A DNA stretch of 64,000 bases from Aromatoleum toluvorans (GTDB taxonomy: Bacteria; Pseudomonadota; Gammaproteobacteria; Burkholderiales; Rhodocyclaceae): contig NZ_WTVN01000024.1 of NCBI RefSeq assembly GCF_012910905.1, positions 1 to 64,000 on the forward strand, in the 5' to 3' direction. Position numbers and translations under genes: made by a program. Positions 1 through 8,674 of this stretch are shown piece after piece; position 1 is the stretch's first letter, and every line of letters starts with the position of its first letter. The notes beneath the pieces were generated by a model, which saw only the letters and a list, made by a program, of their open reading frames with translations, ran no database searches and had not been told where the DNA came from.

Positions 1-164
1 GGCCTCGGGTGAGCTGGCGCGCCGTGCAGCTGGCCGGCCTGAGTAACGAAGGCGCCTCGGTCGTCGCCGGCCTGGCAGCGGGCGATCGCGTCGTCGTGTT
101 GGGCGCGCATCTGCTGCACGAAGGCGAGCAGGTGCGACTCGCTGACGGTGGGGAACGGAAATGA
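1..164 (+). CDS. RND efflux periplasmic adaptor subunit (3' end only)
   Basis: The window opens inside this gene; only the last 53 or so codons are present. The translated tail contains GLAAGDRVVVLGAHLLHEGEQVR, which is the usual C-terminal beta-strand end of HlyD/AcrA-type membrane fusion proteins, where the adaptor sits between the inner-membrane pump and the outer-membrane channel. The stop codon overlaps the start of the pump gene (ATGA), so the two are translationally coupled, as is normal for adaptor-pump pairs. The substrate cannot be judged from this fragment. Confidence 0.8.
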   Translation, partial: PRVSWRAVQLAGLSNEGASVVAGLAAGDRVVVLGAHLLHEGEQVRLADGGERK

Positions 165-3100
165 GCGCCTTCAACCTCTCCGCCCTCGCCGTACGCGAGC
201 GCTCGGTCACCCTGTTCCTGATGCTGGCGATCTTCGTCGCCGGCGTCGTGGCCTTCCTGACGCTCGGCCGGGCGGAGGACCCCGCCTTTACCATCAAGCA
301 GATGACCGTGGTCACGGCCTGGCCCGGGGCCACGGCCAAGGAGATGGAAGAACTGGTCGCCGAGCCGCTGGAAAAGCGCATGCAGGAACTGCGCTGGTAT
401 GACCGGACCGAGACCTTTACGCGACCGGGCCTGGCCTTCACGACGGTGTTCCTGCTCGACCGCACGCCGCCCGCCGAGGTCCCCGAGCAGTTCTATCAGG
501 CGCGCAAGAAACTCGGCGACGAGGGGCTCAAGCTGCCGCGTGGCGTCATCGGTCCGATGGTGAACGACGAGTACGCCGACGTGACCTTTGCGCTTTATGC
601 CCTGAAAGCGAAGGGCGAGCCGCATCGGCAGCTGGTGCGCGACGCGGAGACCATGCGCCAGCGCTTGCTTCACGTGGCGGGCGTCAAGAAGGTGAACATC
701 ATCGGCGAGCAGGCCGAAAGGATCTTCGTCGAGTTCTCTCATGACCGCCTCGCGACCCTGGGCGTCTCGCCGCGCGACCTCTTCGCTGCGCTGAACGGGC
801 GCAACGTCATGACGCCCGCCGGCTCGATCGAAGCCAAGGGCCCGCAGGTCTTCATCCGCCTGGATGGCGCGATCGACGATCTGGAAGCGATCAGGAATAC
901 GCCGGTCGCGGCGCGCGGCCGGACGCTGAAGCTCGGCGATATCGCCGAGGTGAAGCGAGGCTACGAGGATCCGGCCACTTTCCTCATCCGCAACAATGGC
1001 GAGCCGACCTTGCTGCTCGGCGTGGTCATGCGCGAGGGTTGGAACGGACTCGATCTCGGCAAGGCGCTGGAGGCGGAGGCGGCGGCAATCAACGCCGAGA
1101 TGCCGCTCGGCATGAGCCTGTCCAAGGTCACGGACCAGTCGGTCAATATCCGCGCCGCCGTCGGCGAGTTCATGGTCAAGTTCCTGGTCGCCCTCGGCGT
1201 GGTGATGCTGGTCGGCTTTCTCAGCATGGGGTGGCGCGCCGGCATCGTGGTCGCGGCCGCGGTTCCCCTGACCCTGGCCGCAGTCTTCATCATCATGGCG
1301 GCGACCAGCAAGAATTTCGACCGGATCACGCTGGGCTCGTTGATCCTCGCCCTGGGGCTGCTGGTCGACGACGCGATCATCGCCATCGAGATGATGGTCG
1401 TGAAGATGGAGGAAGGTTACGACCGCATCCGCGCCGCCGCCTATGCGTGGAGTCATACCGCCGCGCCCATGCTCTCCGGGACGCTGGTGACAGCGATCGG
1501 CTTCATGCCGAACGGCTTCGCCAAATCGACCGCCGGCGAGTACACCAGCAACATGTTCTGGATCGTCGGCATTGCGTTGATCGCATCGTGGATCGTTGCC
1601 GTCGTGTTCACGCCCTACCTGGGGGTGAAGCTACTGCCGAACTTCAAAAGACACGCGGGCGCGCACGTGGCCATCTACGCCACGCCGAACTACGAGCGCT
1701 TCCGCCGACTGCTGGGAGGCGTGATCCGGCGCAAATGGCTGGTCGCGGCGGGCGTGATCGGCGCCTTCGTGGTCGCGGTTCTGGGCATGGGCGCGGTCAA
1801 CAAGCAGTTCTTCCCGACCTCGGACCGGCCGGAAGTGCTCGTCGAGGTGCAGATGCCGTATGGCACCTCGATCGAGCAGACGAGTGCGGCCACCGCGAAG
1901 GTCGAGACCTGGCTGGCCAAGCAAGCGGAAGCCAAGGTCGTCACTGCGTACATCGGCCAGGGCGCGCCACGCTTCTTCCTGGCGATGTCACCTGAATTGC
2001 CCGATCCGTCGTTCGCCAAGATCGTGGTCCTCACGGGGAATGACAAGGAACGGGAAGCGCTCAAGTTCAGACTGCGCCAGGCGGCGGCCGACGGGTTGGC
2101 GCCCGAGGCGCGGGTGCGCGTGACCCAGATCGTGTTCGGCCCCCCTTCGCCGTTTCCCGTGGCCTTCCGCGTGATGGGGCCGGACCCCGACAAGCTGCGT
2201 GACATCGCGGGAGAGGTGCGTGCCGTGATGCAGGCCTCTGCACAGATGCGGACGGTCAACACCGACTGGGGCGAGCGTGTGCCCGCACTGCATTTCTCGC
2301 TCGACCAGGACCGGCTCCAGAGCCTCGGCCTGAGCTCCAGCGACGTGGGCCAACAGCTTCAGTTCCTGCTGAATGGCATTCCGGTGACCGATGTGCGCGA
2401 AGACATCCGTTCGGTGCAGGTCACCGCCAGATCGGCCGGAAGCACGCGGCTCGATCCGGGCAGAATTGCGGATTTCACTCTGGTTGGAGCCAACGGCCAG
2501 CGGATTCCGCTGTCGCAGGTCGGCAGCGTGGAGGTGCGCATGGAAGACCCCATCCTGCGTCGTCGCGATCGCACGCCGACGATTACCGTGCGGGGTGATA
2601 TCGCCGAGGGTTTGCAGCCGCCGGACGTGTCCACCGCCGTGCTGAAGGATCTTCAGCCGATCATTGCGAAGCTCCCGGCCGGCTACCGGATCGAGCAGGC
2701 GGGTTCCATCGAGGAGTCCGGCAAGGCCAATCGCGCCCTGGCGCCGCTGTTCCCCATCATGATCGCCCTGACCTTGATCACCATCATCTTCCAGGTCCGC
2801 TCGATCTCCGCGATGACCATGGTGTTCGCCACCGCGCCGCTCGGCCTGATCGGTGTCGTGCCCACGCTGCTGGTGTTCGGGCAACCGTTCGGCATCAACG
2901 CGCTGGTCGGTCTGATTGCGTTGTCCGGGATCCTGATGCGCAACACGCTCATCCTGATCGGCCAAATTCGCGGCAACGAGAAGGACGGCCTGGCGCCCTT
3001 CGACGCCGTGGTCGAGGCCACCGTGCAGCGCGCGCGCCCGGTCATCCTGACCGCGCTCGCCGCCATCCTCGCCTTCATCCCGCTCACCCAGTCGGTGTTC

Positions 3101-3271
3101 TGGGGAACGCTGGCCTATACCTTGATCGGCGGCACCTTCGCCGGGACAGTCCTGACCCTGGTGTTCCTGCCGGCCATGTATTCCATCTGGTTCAAGATCA
3201 GGACGGCGGCGGGAGACGGGCAGGCTGAAGCCGTTTCCGGGATACAAACGGAGCCTGTCGCAGCATATTGA
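161..3271 (+). CDS. RND efflux pump, inner-membrane permease (AcrB/HAE1-type superfamily)
   Basis: A complete 1036-residue resistance-nodulation-division permease, the usual length for AcrB-like pumps. It has one N-terminal membrane helix (about residues 15-35), a large periplasmic loop, a block of six helices from about 335 to 550, a second periplasmic loop, and a final helix block from about 860 to 1020. The paired acidic residues expected in TM4 for proton relay are visible in LALGLLVDDAIIAIE. It exchanges protons for export of hydrophobic or cationic compounds together with the adaptor encoded just upstream (ATGA overlap). An outer-membrane channel gene is not in the window. The sequence does not show which compound is exported; solvent or drug efflux is the family norm. 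Confidence 0.9.
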   Translation: MSAFNLSALAVRERSVTLFLMLAIFVAGVVAFLTLGRAEDPAFTIKQMTVVTAWPGATAKEMEELVAEPLEKRMQELRWYDRTETFTRPGLAFTTVFLLDRTPPAEVPEQFYQARKKLGDEGLKLPRGVIGPMVNDEYADVTFALYALKAKGEPHRQLVRDAETMRQRLLHVAGVKKVNIIGEQAERIFVEFSHDRLATLGVSPRDLFAALNGRNVMTPAGSIEAKGPQVFIRLDGAIDDLEAIRNTPVAARGRTLKLGDIAEVKRGYEDPATFLIRNNGEPTLLLGVVMREGWNGLDLGKALEAEAAAINAEMPLGMSLSKVTDQSVNIRAAVGEFMVKFLVALGVVMLVGFLSMGWRAGIVVAAAVPLTLAAVFIIMAATSKNFDRITLGSLILALGLLVDDAIIAIEMMVVKMEEGYDRIRAAAYAWSHTAAPMLSGTLVTAIGFMPNGFAKSTAGEYTSNMFWIVGIALIASWIVAVVFTPYLGVKLLPNFKRHAGAHVAIYATPNYERFRRLLGGVIRRKWLVAAGVIGAFVVAVLGMGAVNKQFFPTSDRPEVLVEVQMPYGTSIEQTSAATAKVETWLAKQAEAKVVTAYIGQGAPRFFLAMSPELPDPSFAKIVVLTGNDKEREALKFRLRQAAADGLAPEARVRVTQIVFGPPSPFPVAFRVMGPDPDKLRDIAGEVRAVMQASAQMRTVNTDWGERVPALHFSLDQDRLQSLGLSSSDVGQQLQFLLNGIPVTDVREDIRSVQVTARSAGSTRLDPGRIADFTLVGANGQRIPLSQVGSVEVRMEDPILRRRDRTPTITVRGDIAEGLQPPDVSTAVLKDLQPIIAKLPAGYRIEQAGSIEESGKANRALAPLFPIMIALTLITIIFQVRSISAMTMVFATAPLGLIGVVPTLLVFGQPFGINALVGLIALSGILMRNTLILIGQIRGNEKDGLAPFDAVVEATVQRARPVILTALAAILAFIPLTQSVFWGTLAYTLIGGTFAGTVLTLVFLPAMYSIWFKIRTAAGDGQAEAVSGIQTEPVAAY

Positions 3272-3388
3272 AGAGAGTCTTTTGCCTACCGGACGCGGGC
3301 ATAACGACTGACGTTCGGACGTCGTCTTGATGCACAAGCATGAACGATATAGAGTAAGAATGTAATGCCATCCTTACTGGAGAGCGAA

Positions 3389-3619
3389 ATGCTTGCTGTT
3401 GGCAAGATCACTGCCAAGGGGCAGACCACCATCCCCCAGGACGTGCGCGCCGCATTGCATGTGAAGCCGGGGGACCTGATCGCCTGGGACGTCGACGCTG
3501 ACGGAACGGCGACGGTGCGTCGGGTGCAACCGCTGGATGTCGAATACCTGCGCGCTGTCGAGGGCACGCTGTCCGAATGGGCCGGCGAGGCCGACGAGGA
3601 AGCCTACCGTGAGCTTTGA
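3389..3619 (+). CDS. AbrB/SpoVT-type antitoxin of a toxin-antitoxin pair
   Basis: A 76-residue protein beginning MLAVGKITAKGQTTIP, the swapped-hairpin AbrB DNA-binding fold (KITxKGQxTIPxxVRxxL) seen in PrlF/MazE-like antitoxins. An in-frame ATG eight codons upstream exists, but the ATG at 3389 has GGAGAG at good spacing and fits the family start. The acidic C-terminal part (about residues 45-76, many Glu and Asp) is the likely toxin-binding tail. Its stop lies inside the start of the toxin gene (9-11 bases of overlap), so production of the two is coupled. Antitoxins of this kind normally bind and repress their own promoter. Confidence 0.8.
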   Translation: MLAVGKITAKGQTTIPQDVRAALHVKPGDLIAWDVDADGTATVRRVQPLDVEYLRAVEGTLSEWAGEADEEAYREL

Positions 3620-3956
3620 GCGCTTTGCGATCGTGCGCGTGCCCTTTCCGTTCACCGACCGCAACGCCACCAAGAATCGCCCCGCGCTGGTGCTCTCGGG
3701 CGCGGCGGTTTTCAACACGCCCGCGGGTCATTCGGTCATGGCCATGATCACGTCCGAGGCAAATGCTCCCTGGCCGCTTGATTGCAGGATCGCCGACCTG
3801 GATGCAGCGGGCCTGCCGGCGCCCTCCAAGGTGCGCTTCAAGTTGTTTACGCTCGACCATCGCCTGGTCAGAGGTCAGATCGGAAAGCTGTCGCCAGGCG
3901 ACAGCGAAGTCGTTCGCGCCGGGCTGACCGCGCTGCTCGACGAGGCGCAGCCTTGA
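3609..3956 (+). CDS. PemK/MazF-family toxin
   Basis: A 115-residue protein starting at a GTG that overlaps the end of the antitoxin gene; GAGGAAG lies upstream. The opening FAIVRVPFPFTDRNATKNRPALVLS is the signature of PemK/MazF-type endoribonucleases (VxxVPFPFTD...KxRPALVLS). These toxins cut mRNA and are neutralised by the antitoxin made from the gene in front. The pair stands alone between the RND pump genes and an insertion-sequence scar, a typical setting for mobile toxin-antitoxin modules. Activity is inferred from family resemblance. Confidence 0.8.
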   Translation: MSFERFAIVRVPFPFTDRNATKNRPALVLSGAAVFNTPAGHSVMAMITSEANAPWPLDCRIADLDAAGLPAPSKVRFKLFTLDHRLVRGQIGKLSPGDSEVVRAGLTALLDEAQP

Positions 3957-3993
3957 AAAGGTAATTTCGAATTGAAGCTCGGAGGGTGAAGTC

Positions 3994-4104
3994 ATGACGA
4001 CGTTCACCAAGAGCGTTGACGCATGCGGCTTCAGGGCGCTTGCGGACTTGAGGATCGAAGGCTTCGGTGGGGCAGGGCTTGCACAATCTAATGTCATGCC
4101 CTGA
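3994..4104 (+). other. Possible truncated small ORF (36 codons)
   Basis: An ATG preceded by GGAGG at eight bases opens a 36-codon frame beginning MTTFTKSVDACGFRAL and ending in TGA just where the insertion-sequence remnant begins. It may be the 5' stump of a gene cut by that element, or chance. I recognise no family. Confidence 0.2.
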
Positions 4105-4156
4105 TTCCCGGCAGTTCGGTACGCCCGTCCCCGGTGGTGGTCTCGGAACGGGACAC

Positions 4157-4357
4157 TTACGCGTATTTGTCGTCGACACCGGTCTGGGCGAGCAGGATCG
4201 ACGCGGCAAACTTCGGATGGTTATCCTTTACGCACATCACGTAGCCCGCCTTGCGCGCGCATGGTGCCGGCGTGTCGGTCTGCGTGCCCATCGCGTCGAT
4301 GGTGACGATACAGCCCCGAGTGGAGGATTGGACAGCAAGTGTTTCATGCCTCCGGGT
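4157..4357 (-). pseudogene. Decayed ISAs1-family (H-repeat type) transposase fragment
   Basis: Reading the minus strand gives a continuous stretch containing [14 protein letters not shown] followed by [16 protein letters not shown], which matches the conserved core of ISAs1/H-repeat DDE transposases ([12 protein letters not shown], then VxxVKxNxP). The first Asp of the catalytic triad lies in TIDAMG. The frame runs into a TAA at 4157-4159, well short of the roughly 370 residues of an intact transposase, and the N-terminal two thirds are missing or frameshifted. No intact ends or target duplications were identified. Confidence 0.65.
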
Positions 4358-4666
4358 ATCCGGTGCTCATATCCCGGTCCGTCGTTCTGGCGCGACGTGG
4401 TCGAGAGCGGAGCGACCGGGCATATCTTCACCGCGCCCGGGCACCCGGTCACCCAAGCCTGTTGCCGGGGGCTCGCCGGTCAGGCCGCTCCCGCCATTTC
4501 GCCGGCAAGTCGCTGGACAAGCCGGACGAATAGGCCGAAAGTGATATCTCATTCTTCACCGCGTTCCAGTCCCGGACCGGGCCGGGTTGTACACCGGGCG
4601 GCGCGCAGCGACGTGGTGCGTGCCGGGGGGGTGACGGCAGGCGCCGCCGCCGTTTCTGGGGGGAAC

Positions 4667-7600
4667 ATGGACCTCGGACCGTCTTCCGTGCGATTTCCGG
4701 GCCCGCTGCCGGCCACCGGCCAGCGCAGGATATCGCTGCGCGCCGCCCTGCTGCGGCTGGTACTGGCTTCGCTCGTGCCCCTTGTGCTGGTGACCGCCGG
4801 CTTCCTGTGGCTGCAGTGGAGCACGCATCGCACGGCGGCCGTCGAGGGGCTGCGTGAACGCGTGCAGACGCTGGCGCTGGCGGTGGAGCGCGAACTCGGC
4901 ATGAATGTGGCGATCCTCGATACGCTCGCCGCGCTGCCGGAAATCGACAGGGGAGACTGGGCCGGGTTCCACCGCGTCGCCGCCGCGGCGATGTCGCCGC
5001 ACGCGCTCGGCTGGATCGTGCTGGTCGAGCCGTCCGGGCAGATGGTGGTCAATACGCAGGCGCCTGTCGGTGCCCCGCTGCCCAACCTGCTGGAGATGTC
5101 TGCGAAACAGCAGGAGGTCGAGTGGGAGGGGCGGCACTTGCCTTCCTACGACACGCGCATCCTGGAGCCGCTGGCCTCGGGGCGTGCCAATGTCACGAGC
5201 CTGTTTTATGGTCCGGTGATCAGACGGCCGGTGCTGAGTGCGAGCGTGCCGGTGCTGCGCAACGGCGAGCCACGCTATTCGCTCAACATGGGTTTCACGC
5301 CCGACGCACTGGCCTCACTGCTGGCTAGTCAGCGCGGCTCGGGCACGGCAAACGCAGCGGTGGTCGATGCCAACGGCCGCATCATCGCGCGCAACGCGGA
5401 CCAGGCCCGATATCTCGGTGTCCGGGCTCCGGCCCCTTTCGATCGGGGCATTGCGCCGGGCCGCGAAGGCGTTGGCGAAAGCCGCAATCTCGAAGGCGTG
5501 CCCGTCCTGTACGCGTATCGGCGTGTGGCGCCCGCCGACTGGACGGTCGTGATCGCGATACCCCGTGAGGAAATCCTTGCGCCCGTCTTGCGCATGTTCA
5601 TTCCGTGGCTGATTGCGACAGTGCTGCTTCTCGGCGCAGCCACCTACCTCGCGCATCGGCTGCAACGGCGCATGGCGCTGCCGCTCGCCGCGCTGGCCGC
5701 TTCGGCAGAGGCGCTGCAGCATGGCACCGCGCCCGCCATCCCGGACACCCGGATCGAGGAACTCGACACCCTGAGCCGCGCGCTGCGGCAGGCGGCGCAG
5801 CGGGAGCGGGAGGTCCGCGAGGAGCTCGAACTGCGGGTCCGGGAACGCACCGCCAGCCTCGAGGAGAAGTCGCGGCGGCTGGAACAGACCGCTGCCGCCT
5901 TGAGGGCGAAAGAGGGGCAGATGGAGGCCTTGCTCGAAAATACGCCGGCCATCATCTTCATGAAGGATCTCGATGGGCGCTACCTGCTCGTGAACCGCTA
6001 TTTCGAGCGGGTCTTCAATCTGCGGGGCGAGGGTATCGTCGGTAAGACCTGTGCCGAGCTCTTTCCGCCGGACGTCGCCGAAAGGCTGCGTGAGGACGAC
6101 CGTCGCGTGCTGGAGGGAGGCGCGCCGATGGAAGTCGAGGAAGTCGTGCAGCAGGAAGGCGAGCCGCGCACCTATCTGGCGATGAAGTTCCCCGTCCGGG
6201 ACGCCGACGGACACATCCTCGCCTTGTGCGGCATCGCCACCGACGTCACCGAGCGCAGGCGGATCCGGCTCGAACTGATGCGGACGCTCACCGTGCTGCA
6301 GGCGATTCTGGACAGCGCGAGCTACGCGATCATCTCCACCGACACGCAGGGCACCATCCTGACCGTCAACCACGCGGCCGAACGCATGCTGGGGTATTCG
6401 GCCGCGGAACTGGTGGGCCGGGCGACGCCGCAGATCTTCCATGACGCGGAGGAAATCGCGCAACGCGCGGCGGCGCTGTCGCGCGAACTGGGCGAACCGG
6501 TGGCTGCGGGCTTCGAGGTCTTCACGGTGAAGCCGCGGCGCGAGCAGCTCGACGAGGAAGAGTGGACCTACGTGCGCAAGGACGGCGTGCGCGTTCCGGT
6601 ACGGATTTCCATCACTGCGCTGCGGGATGGGCAAGGAGAGATTACCGGCTACCTTGGCATCGCCTCGGATATTACCGAGCGCAAGCGGGCGCAGCAGGCA
6701 ATGCTCGAGCAAGAGCGCCGCTTTCGTGCCATCTTCGACCAGACGTTCCAGTTCACCGGCTTGCTCACGCCGGACGGCACCTTGCTCGAAGCCAATCAGA
6801 CGGCGCTCGACTTTATCGGCGCCGAGCGTATCGACGTGGTCGGCCGCCCTTTCTGGGAGACGCGGTGGTGGCGCATTTCGCAGGAAGTGCAGGATCGGCT
6901 GCGGCTGGCCATCGCCGAGGCCGCGCAAGGCAGGTTCGTGCGCTACGAGATCGAGGCCTTCGGCGCGAACAACGCCATCCGCACCCTGGATTTCTCGCTC
7001 AAGCCGGTGTACGACGAGCACGGCGAAGTCGTGCTGCTCATTCCCGAAGGCCGCGATATCACCGAGCGCAAGCACGCGGAGGAAGAGGCGCATGCGGCGC
7101 GCGCCCGGTTCGCCGGCATCCTCGAGATCGCCGCCGATGCCATCGTTTCCATCGACGAGATGCAGCGCATCACCTTGTTCAACAGGGGGGCGGAGAAGAT
7201 CTTCGGCTACCGCGCAGACGAAGTCCTCGGCCAGCCCCTCGACATTCTGCTTCCCGAGCGGCTGCGGGCAGTGCATCGGGAACACGTCGCCGCGTTCGGT
7301 CGGTCCGAAGACGTCACGCGGAAAATGAATGCGCGGGGGGCGGTCTTCGGGCGCCACAAGGACGGTACCGAGTTCCCGGCCGAGGCGTCGATCTCCAAGC
7401 TCCGATTGACCGGCGAAACGATCTTTACCGCGACCTTGCGCGACATCACCGAGCGCCAGCAGGCCGAGGCCGCCATCGAGCACCTCAACCGCGCCCTGGA
7501 GCGGCGCGCGGCCGAACTCGAAGCGGTCAATCACGAGCTGGAGTCCTTCTCCTACTCGGTGTCGCATGACCTGCGCGCGCCGCTGCGCAGCATCGACGGC

Positions 7601-8215
7601 TTCAGCCAGGTGTTGCTGGAGGACTATTCGGATCGCCTCGACGAAGAAGGGCGCGACTCGCTGCGGCGCGTGCGCGCGGCCAGCCAGCGCATGGCGCAGC
7701 TGATCGACGACATCCTCAAGCTTTCGCGCCTGTCGCGCGCGGAGTTGCGGCGCGAGCCGGTCGACGTCTCGGCCATGGCCCGCGCGGTTGCCGACGAGCT
7801 GCGTGAGGCCGATCCGCAGCGCGCGGTGGAATTCGTCATCGCCGACGGCGTCACCGCGGCGGCCGATCCGCGGCTGCTGCGCGTCGTGCTCGAGAACCTG
7901 TTGGGCAATGCGTGGAAGTACACCGCCCACCACCCGCGCGCGCAGATCGAGTTCGGCGCCGAACGGCGCGAGGACGGTTCCGCCGTGTACTTCGTGCGCG
8001 ACGATGGTGCCGGATTCGATATGGCCTACGTCGGCAAATTGTTCGGGGCGTTCCAGCGGCTGCACACGGCGGCCGAATTCCCCGGCACCGGCGTGGGTCT
8101 CAGCAGCGTGCAACGCATCGTGCACCGCCATGGCGGCGAGGTGTGGGCGGAAGGGGCGGTGGAGGCGGGGGCGACGTTCCGCTTCACGCTCCCCGACGAC
8201 GCCGCGATCGAGTGA
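4667..8215 (+). CDS. Membrane multi-PAS sensor histidine kinase
   Basis: A 1182-residue kinase starting at [10 protein letters not shown], preceded by a G-rich ribosome site; the open frame extends 600 bases further upstream but without domain content. A membrane helix (about 27-47) precedes a periplasmic sensing domain of about 260 residues; a second helix lies near 310-330. A short HAMP-like and coiled segment follows, then four PAS/PAC units, each closing in DITER/DVTER. The kinase core has the H-box ([12 protein letters not shown]) and an HATPase domain with an N-box (NLLGNAWKY), DDGAGFD and GTGVGLSSV, close to the phytochrome/Rcp1-type kinases. The next two genes encode response regulators, so this is the input of a three-gene phosphorelay. 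The ligand is unknown. Confidence 0.88.
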   Translation: MDLGPSSVRFPGPLPATGQRRISLRAALLRLVLASLVPLVLVTAGFLWLQWSTHRTAAVEGLRERVQTLALAVERELGMNVAILDTLAALPEIDRGDWAGFHRVAAAAMSPHALGWIVLVEPSGQMVVNTQAPVGAPLPNLLEMSAKQQEVEWEGRHLPSYDTRILEPLASGRANVTSLFYGPVIRRPVLSASVPVLRNGEPRYSLNMGFTPDALASLLASQRGSGTANAAVVDANGRIIARNADQARYLGVRAPAPFDRGIAPGREGVGESRNLEGVPVLYAYRRVAPADWTVVIAIPREEILAPVLRMFIPWLIATVLLLGAATYLAHRLQRRMALPLAALAASAEALQHGTAPAIPDTRIEELDTLSRALRQAAQREREVREELELRVRERTASLEEKSRRLEQTAAALRAKEGQMEALLENTPAIIFMKDLDGRYLLVNRYFERVFNLRGEGIVGKTCAELFPPDVAERLREDDRRVLEGGAPMEVEEVVQQEGEPRTYLAMKFPVRDADGHILALCGIATDVTERRRIRLELMRTLTVLQAILDSASYAIISTDTQGTILTVNHAAERMLGYSAAELVGRATPQIFHDAEEIAQRAAALSRELGEPVAAGFEVFTVKPRREQLDEEEWTYVRKDGVRVPVRISITALRDGQGEITGYLGIASDITERKRAQQAMLEQERRFRAIFDQTFQFTGLLTPDGTLLEANQTALDFIGAERIDVVGRPFWETRWWRISQEVQDRLRLAIAEAAQGRFVRYEIEAFGANNAIRTLDFSLKPVYDEHGEVVLLIPEGRDITERKHAEEEAHAARARFAGILEIAADAIVSIDEMQRITLFNRGAEKIFGYRADEVLGQPLDILLPERLRAVHREHVAAFGRSEDVTRKMNARGAVFGRHKDGTEFPAEASISKLRLTGETIFTATLRDITERQQAEAAIEHLNRALERRAAELEAVNHELESFSYSVSHDLRAPLRSIDGFSQVLLEDYSDRLDEEGRDSLRRVRAASQRMAQLIDDILKLSRLSRAELRREPVDVSAMARAVADELREADPQRAVEFVIADGVTAAADPRLLRVVLENLLGNAWKYTAHHPRAQIEFGAERREDGSAVYFVRDDGAGFDMAYVGKLFGAFQRLHTAAEFPGTGVGLSSVQRIVHRHGGEVWAEGAVEAGATFRFTLPDDAAIE

Positions 8216-8249
8216 CCGGACCGACACGCATCCATCGGGAGACACTGCA

Positions 8250-8669
8250 ATGGAAAACCGAATCGTACTCCTCGTGGAGGACAACCCGGACGACGAGGCG
8301 CTGACCCTGCGCGCCTTGCGCAAACACAACATCACCAACGTTGCGGTCACGCGCGACGGTGCGGAGGCGCTGGACTACCTGCTCGGCGGGCACGCGCCCC
8401 TGCCGGCGGTCGTGCTGCTCGATCTCAAGCTGCCCAAGGTGGATGGGCTCGAAGTGCTGCGGCAGCTGCGCGCGGATGCGCGCACACGCATCCTGCCGGT
8501 GGTGATCCTGACCTCGTCCCGGGAGGAAGGCGACCTGCTCGAAGGCTACGGGTGCGGCGCAAACAGCTACATCCGCAAGCCCGTCGATTTCGTCGCGTTC
8601 ATGGAGGCCGTGCGCCAGCTGGGTGTGTACTGGCTCGAACTCAACGAACCGCCGCCCGTGCAGGGATAG
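8250..8669 (+). CDS. Single-domain response regulator (Rcp1/CheY-like)
   Basis: A 139-residue REC domain with no output domain. Acidic pocket residues are seen in LLVEDNPDDE, the phosphoacceptor Asp in VVLLDLKLPKVDG, the Thr/Ser switch in VVILTSS and the Lys in YIRKPVDF. This is the Rcp1-like subclass often encoded next to phytochrome-type kinases, as here, 34 bases after the multi-PAS kinase. It likely shuttles phosphate or competes with the diguanylate cyclase/phosphodiesterase made from the next gene, which begins 5 bases after its stop. Confidence 0.9.
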   Translation: MENRIVLLVEDNPDDEALTLRALRKHNITNVAVTRDGAEALDYLLGGHAPLPAVVLLDLKLPKVDGLEVLRQLRADARTRILPVVILTSSREEGDLLEGYGCGANSYIRKPVDFVAFMEAVRQLGVYWLELNEPPPVQG

Positions 8670-8674
8670 CCATC

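Larger units (their letters stand above)
3957..4666. other. Intergenic scar between toxin gene and sensor kinase
   Basis: About 710 bases with no intact gene. It holds the possible 36-codon stump and the ISAs1-type transposase fragment; from about 4360 to 4666 I see nothing recognisable. A rightward frame is open through most of it and joins the kinase gene, but the upstream codons encode no recognisable domain and the kinase has a good start at 4667. Confidence 0.6.

Noticed and set aside
4067-4666. Upstream extension of the multi-PAS kinase (200 more residues)
   Set aside because: Open frame only; no domain, crosses the transposase remnant, and a good start with family-like content exists at 4667.
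5315-8350. Very long antisense frame (about 1000 codons) opposite the kinase
   Set aside because: Arg/Gln/His-rich translation without domains; a shadow frame typical of GC-rich genes. The same applies to the long antisense frames opposite the envelope, gcvP and GGDEF-EAL genes.
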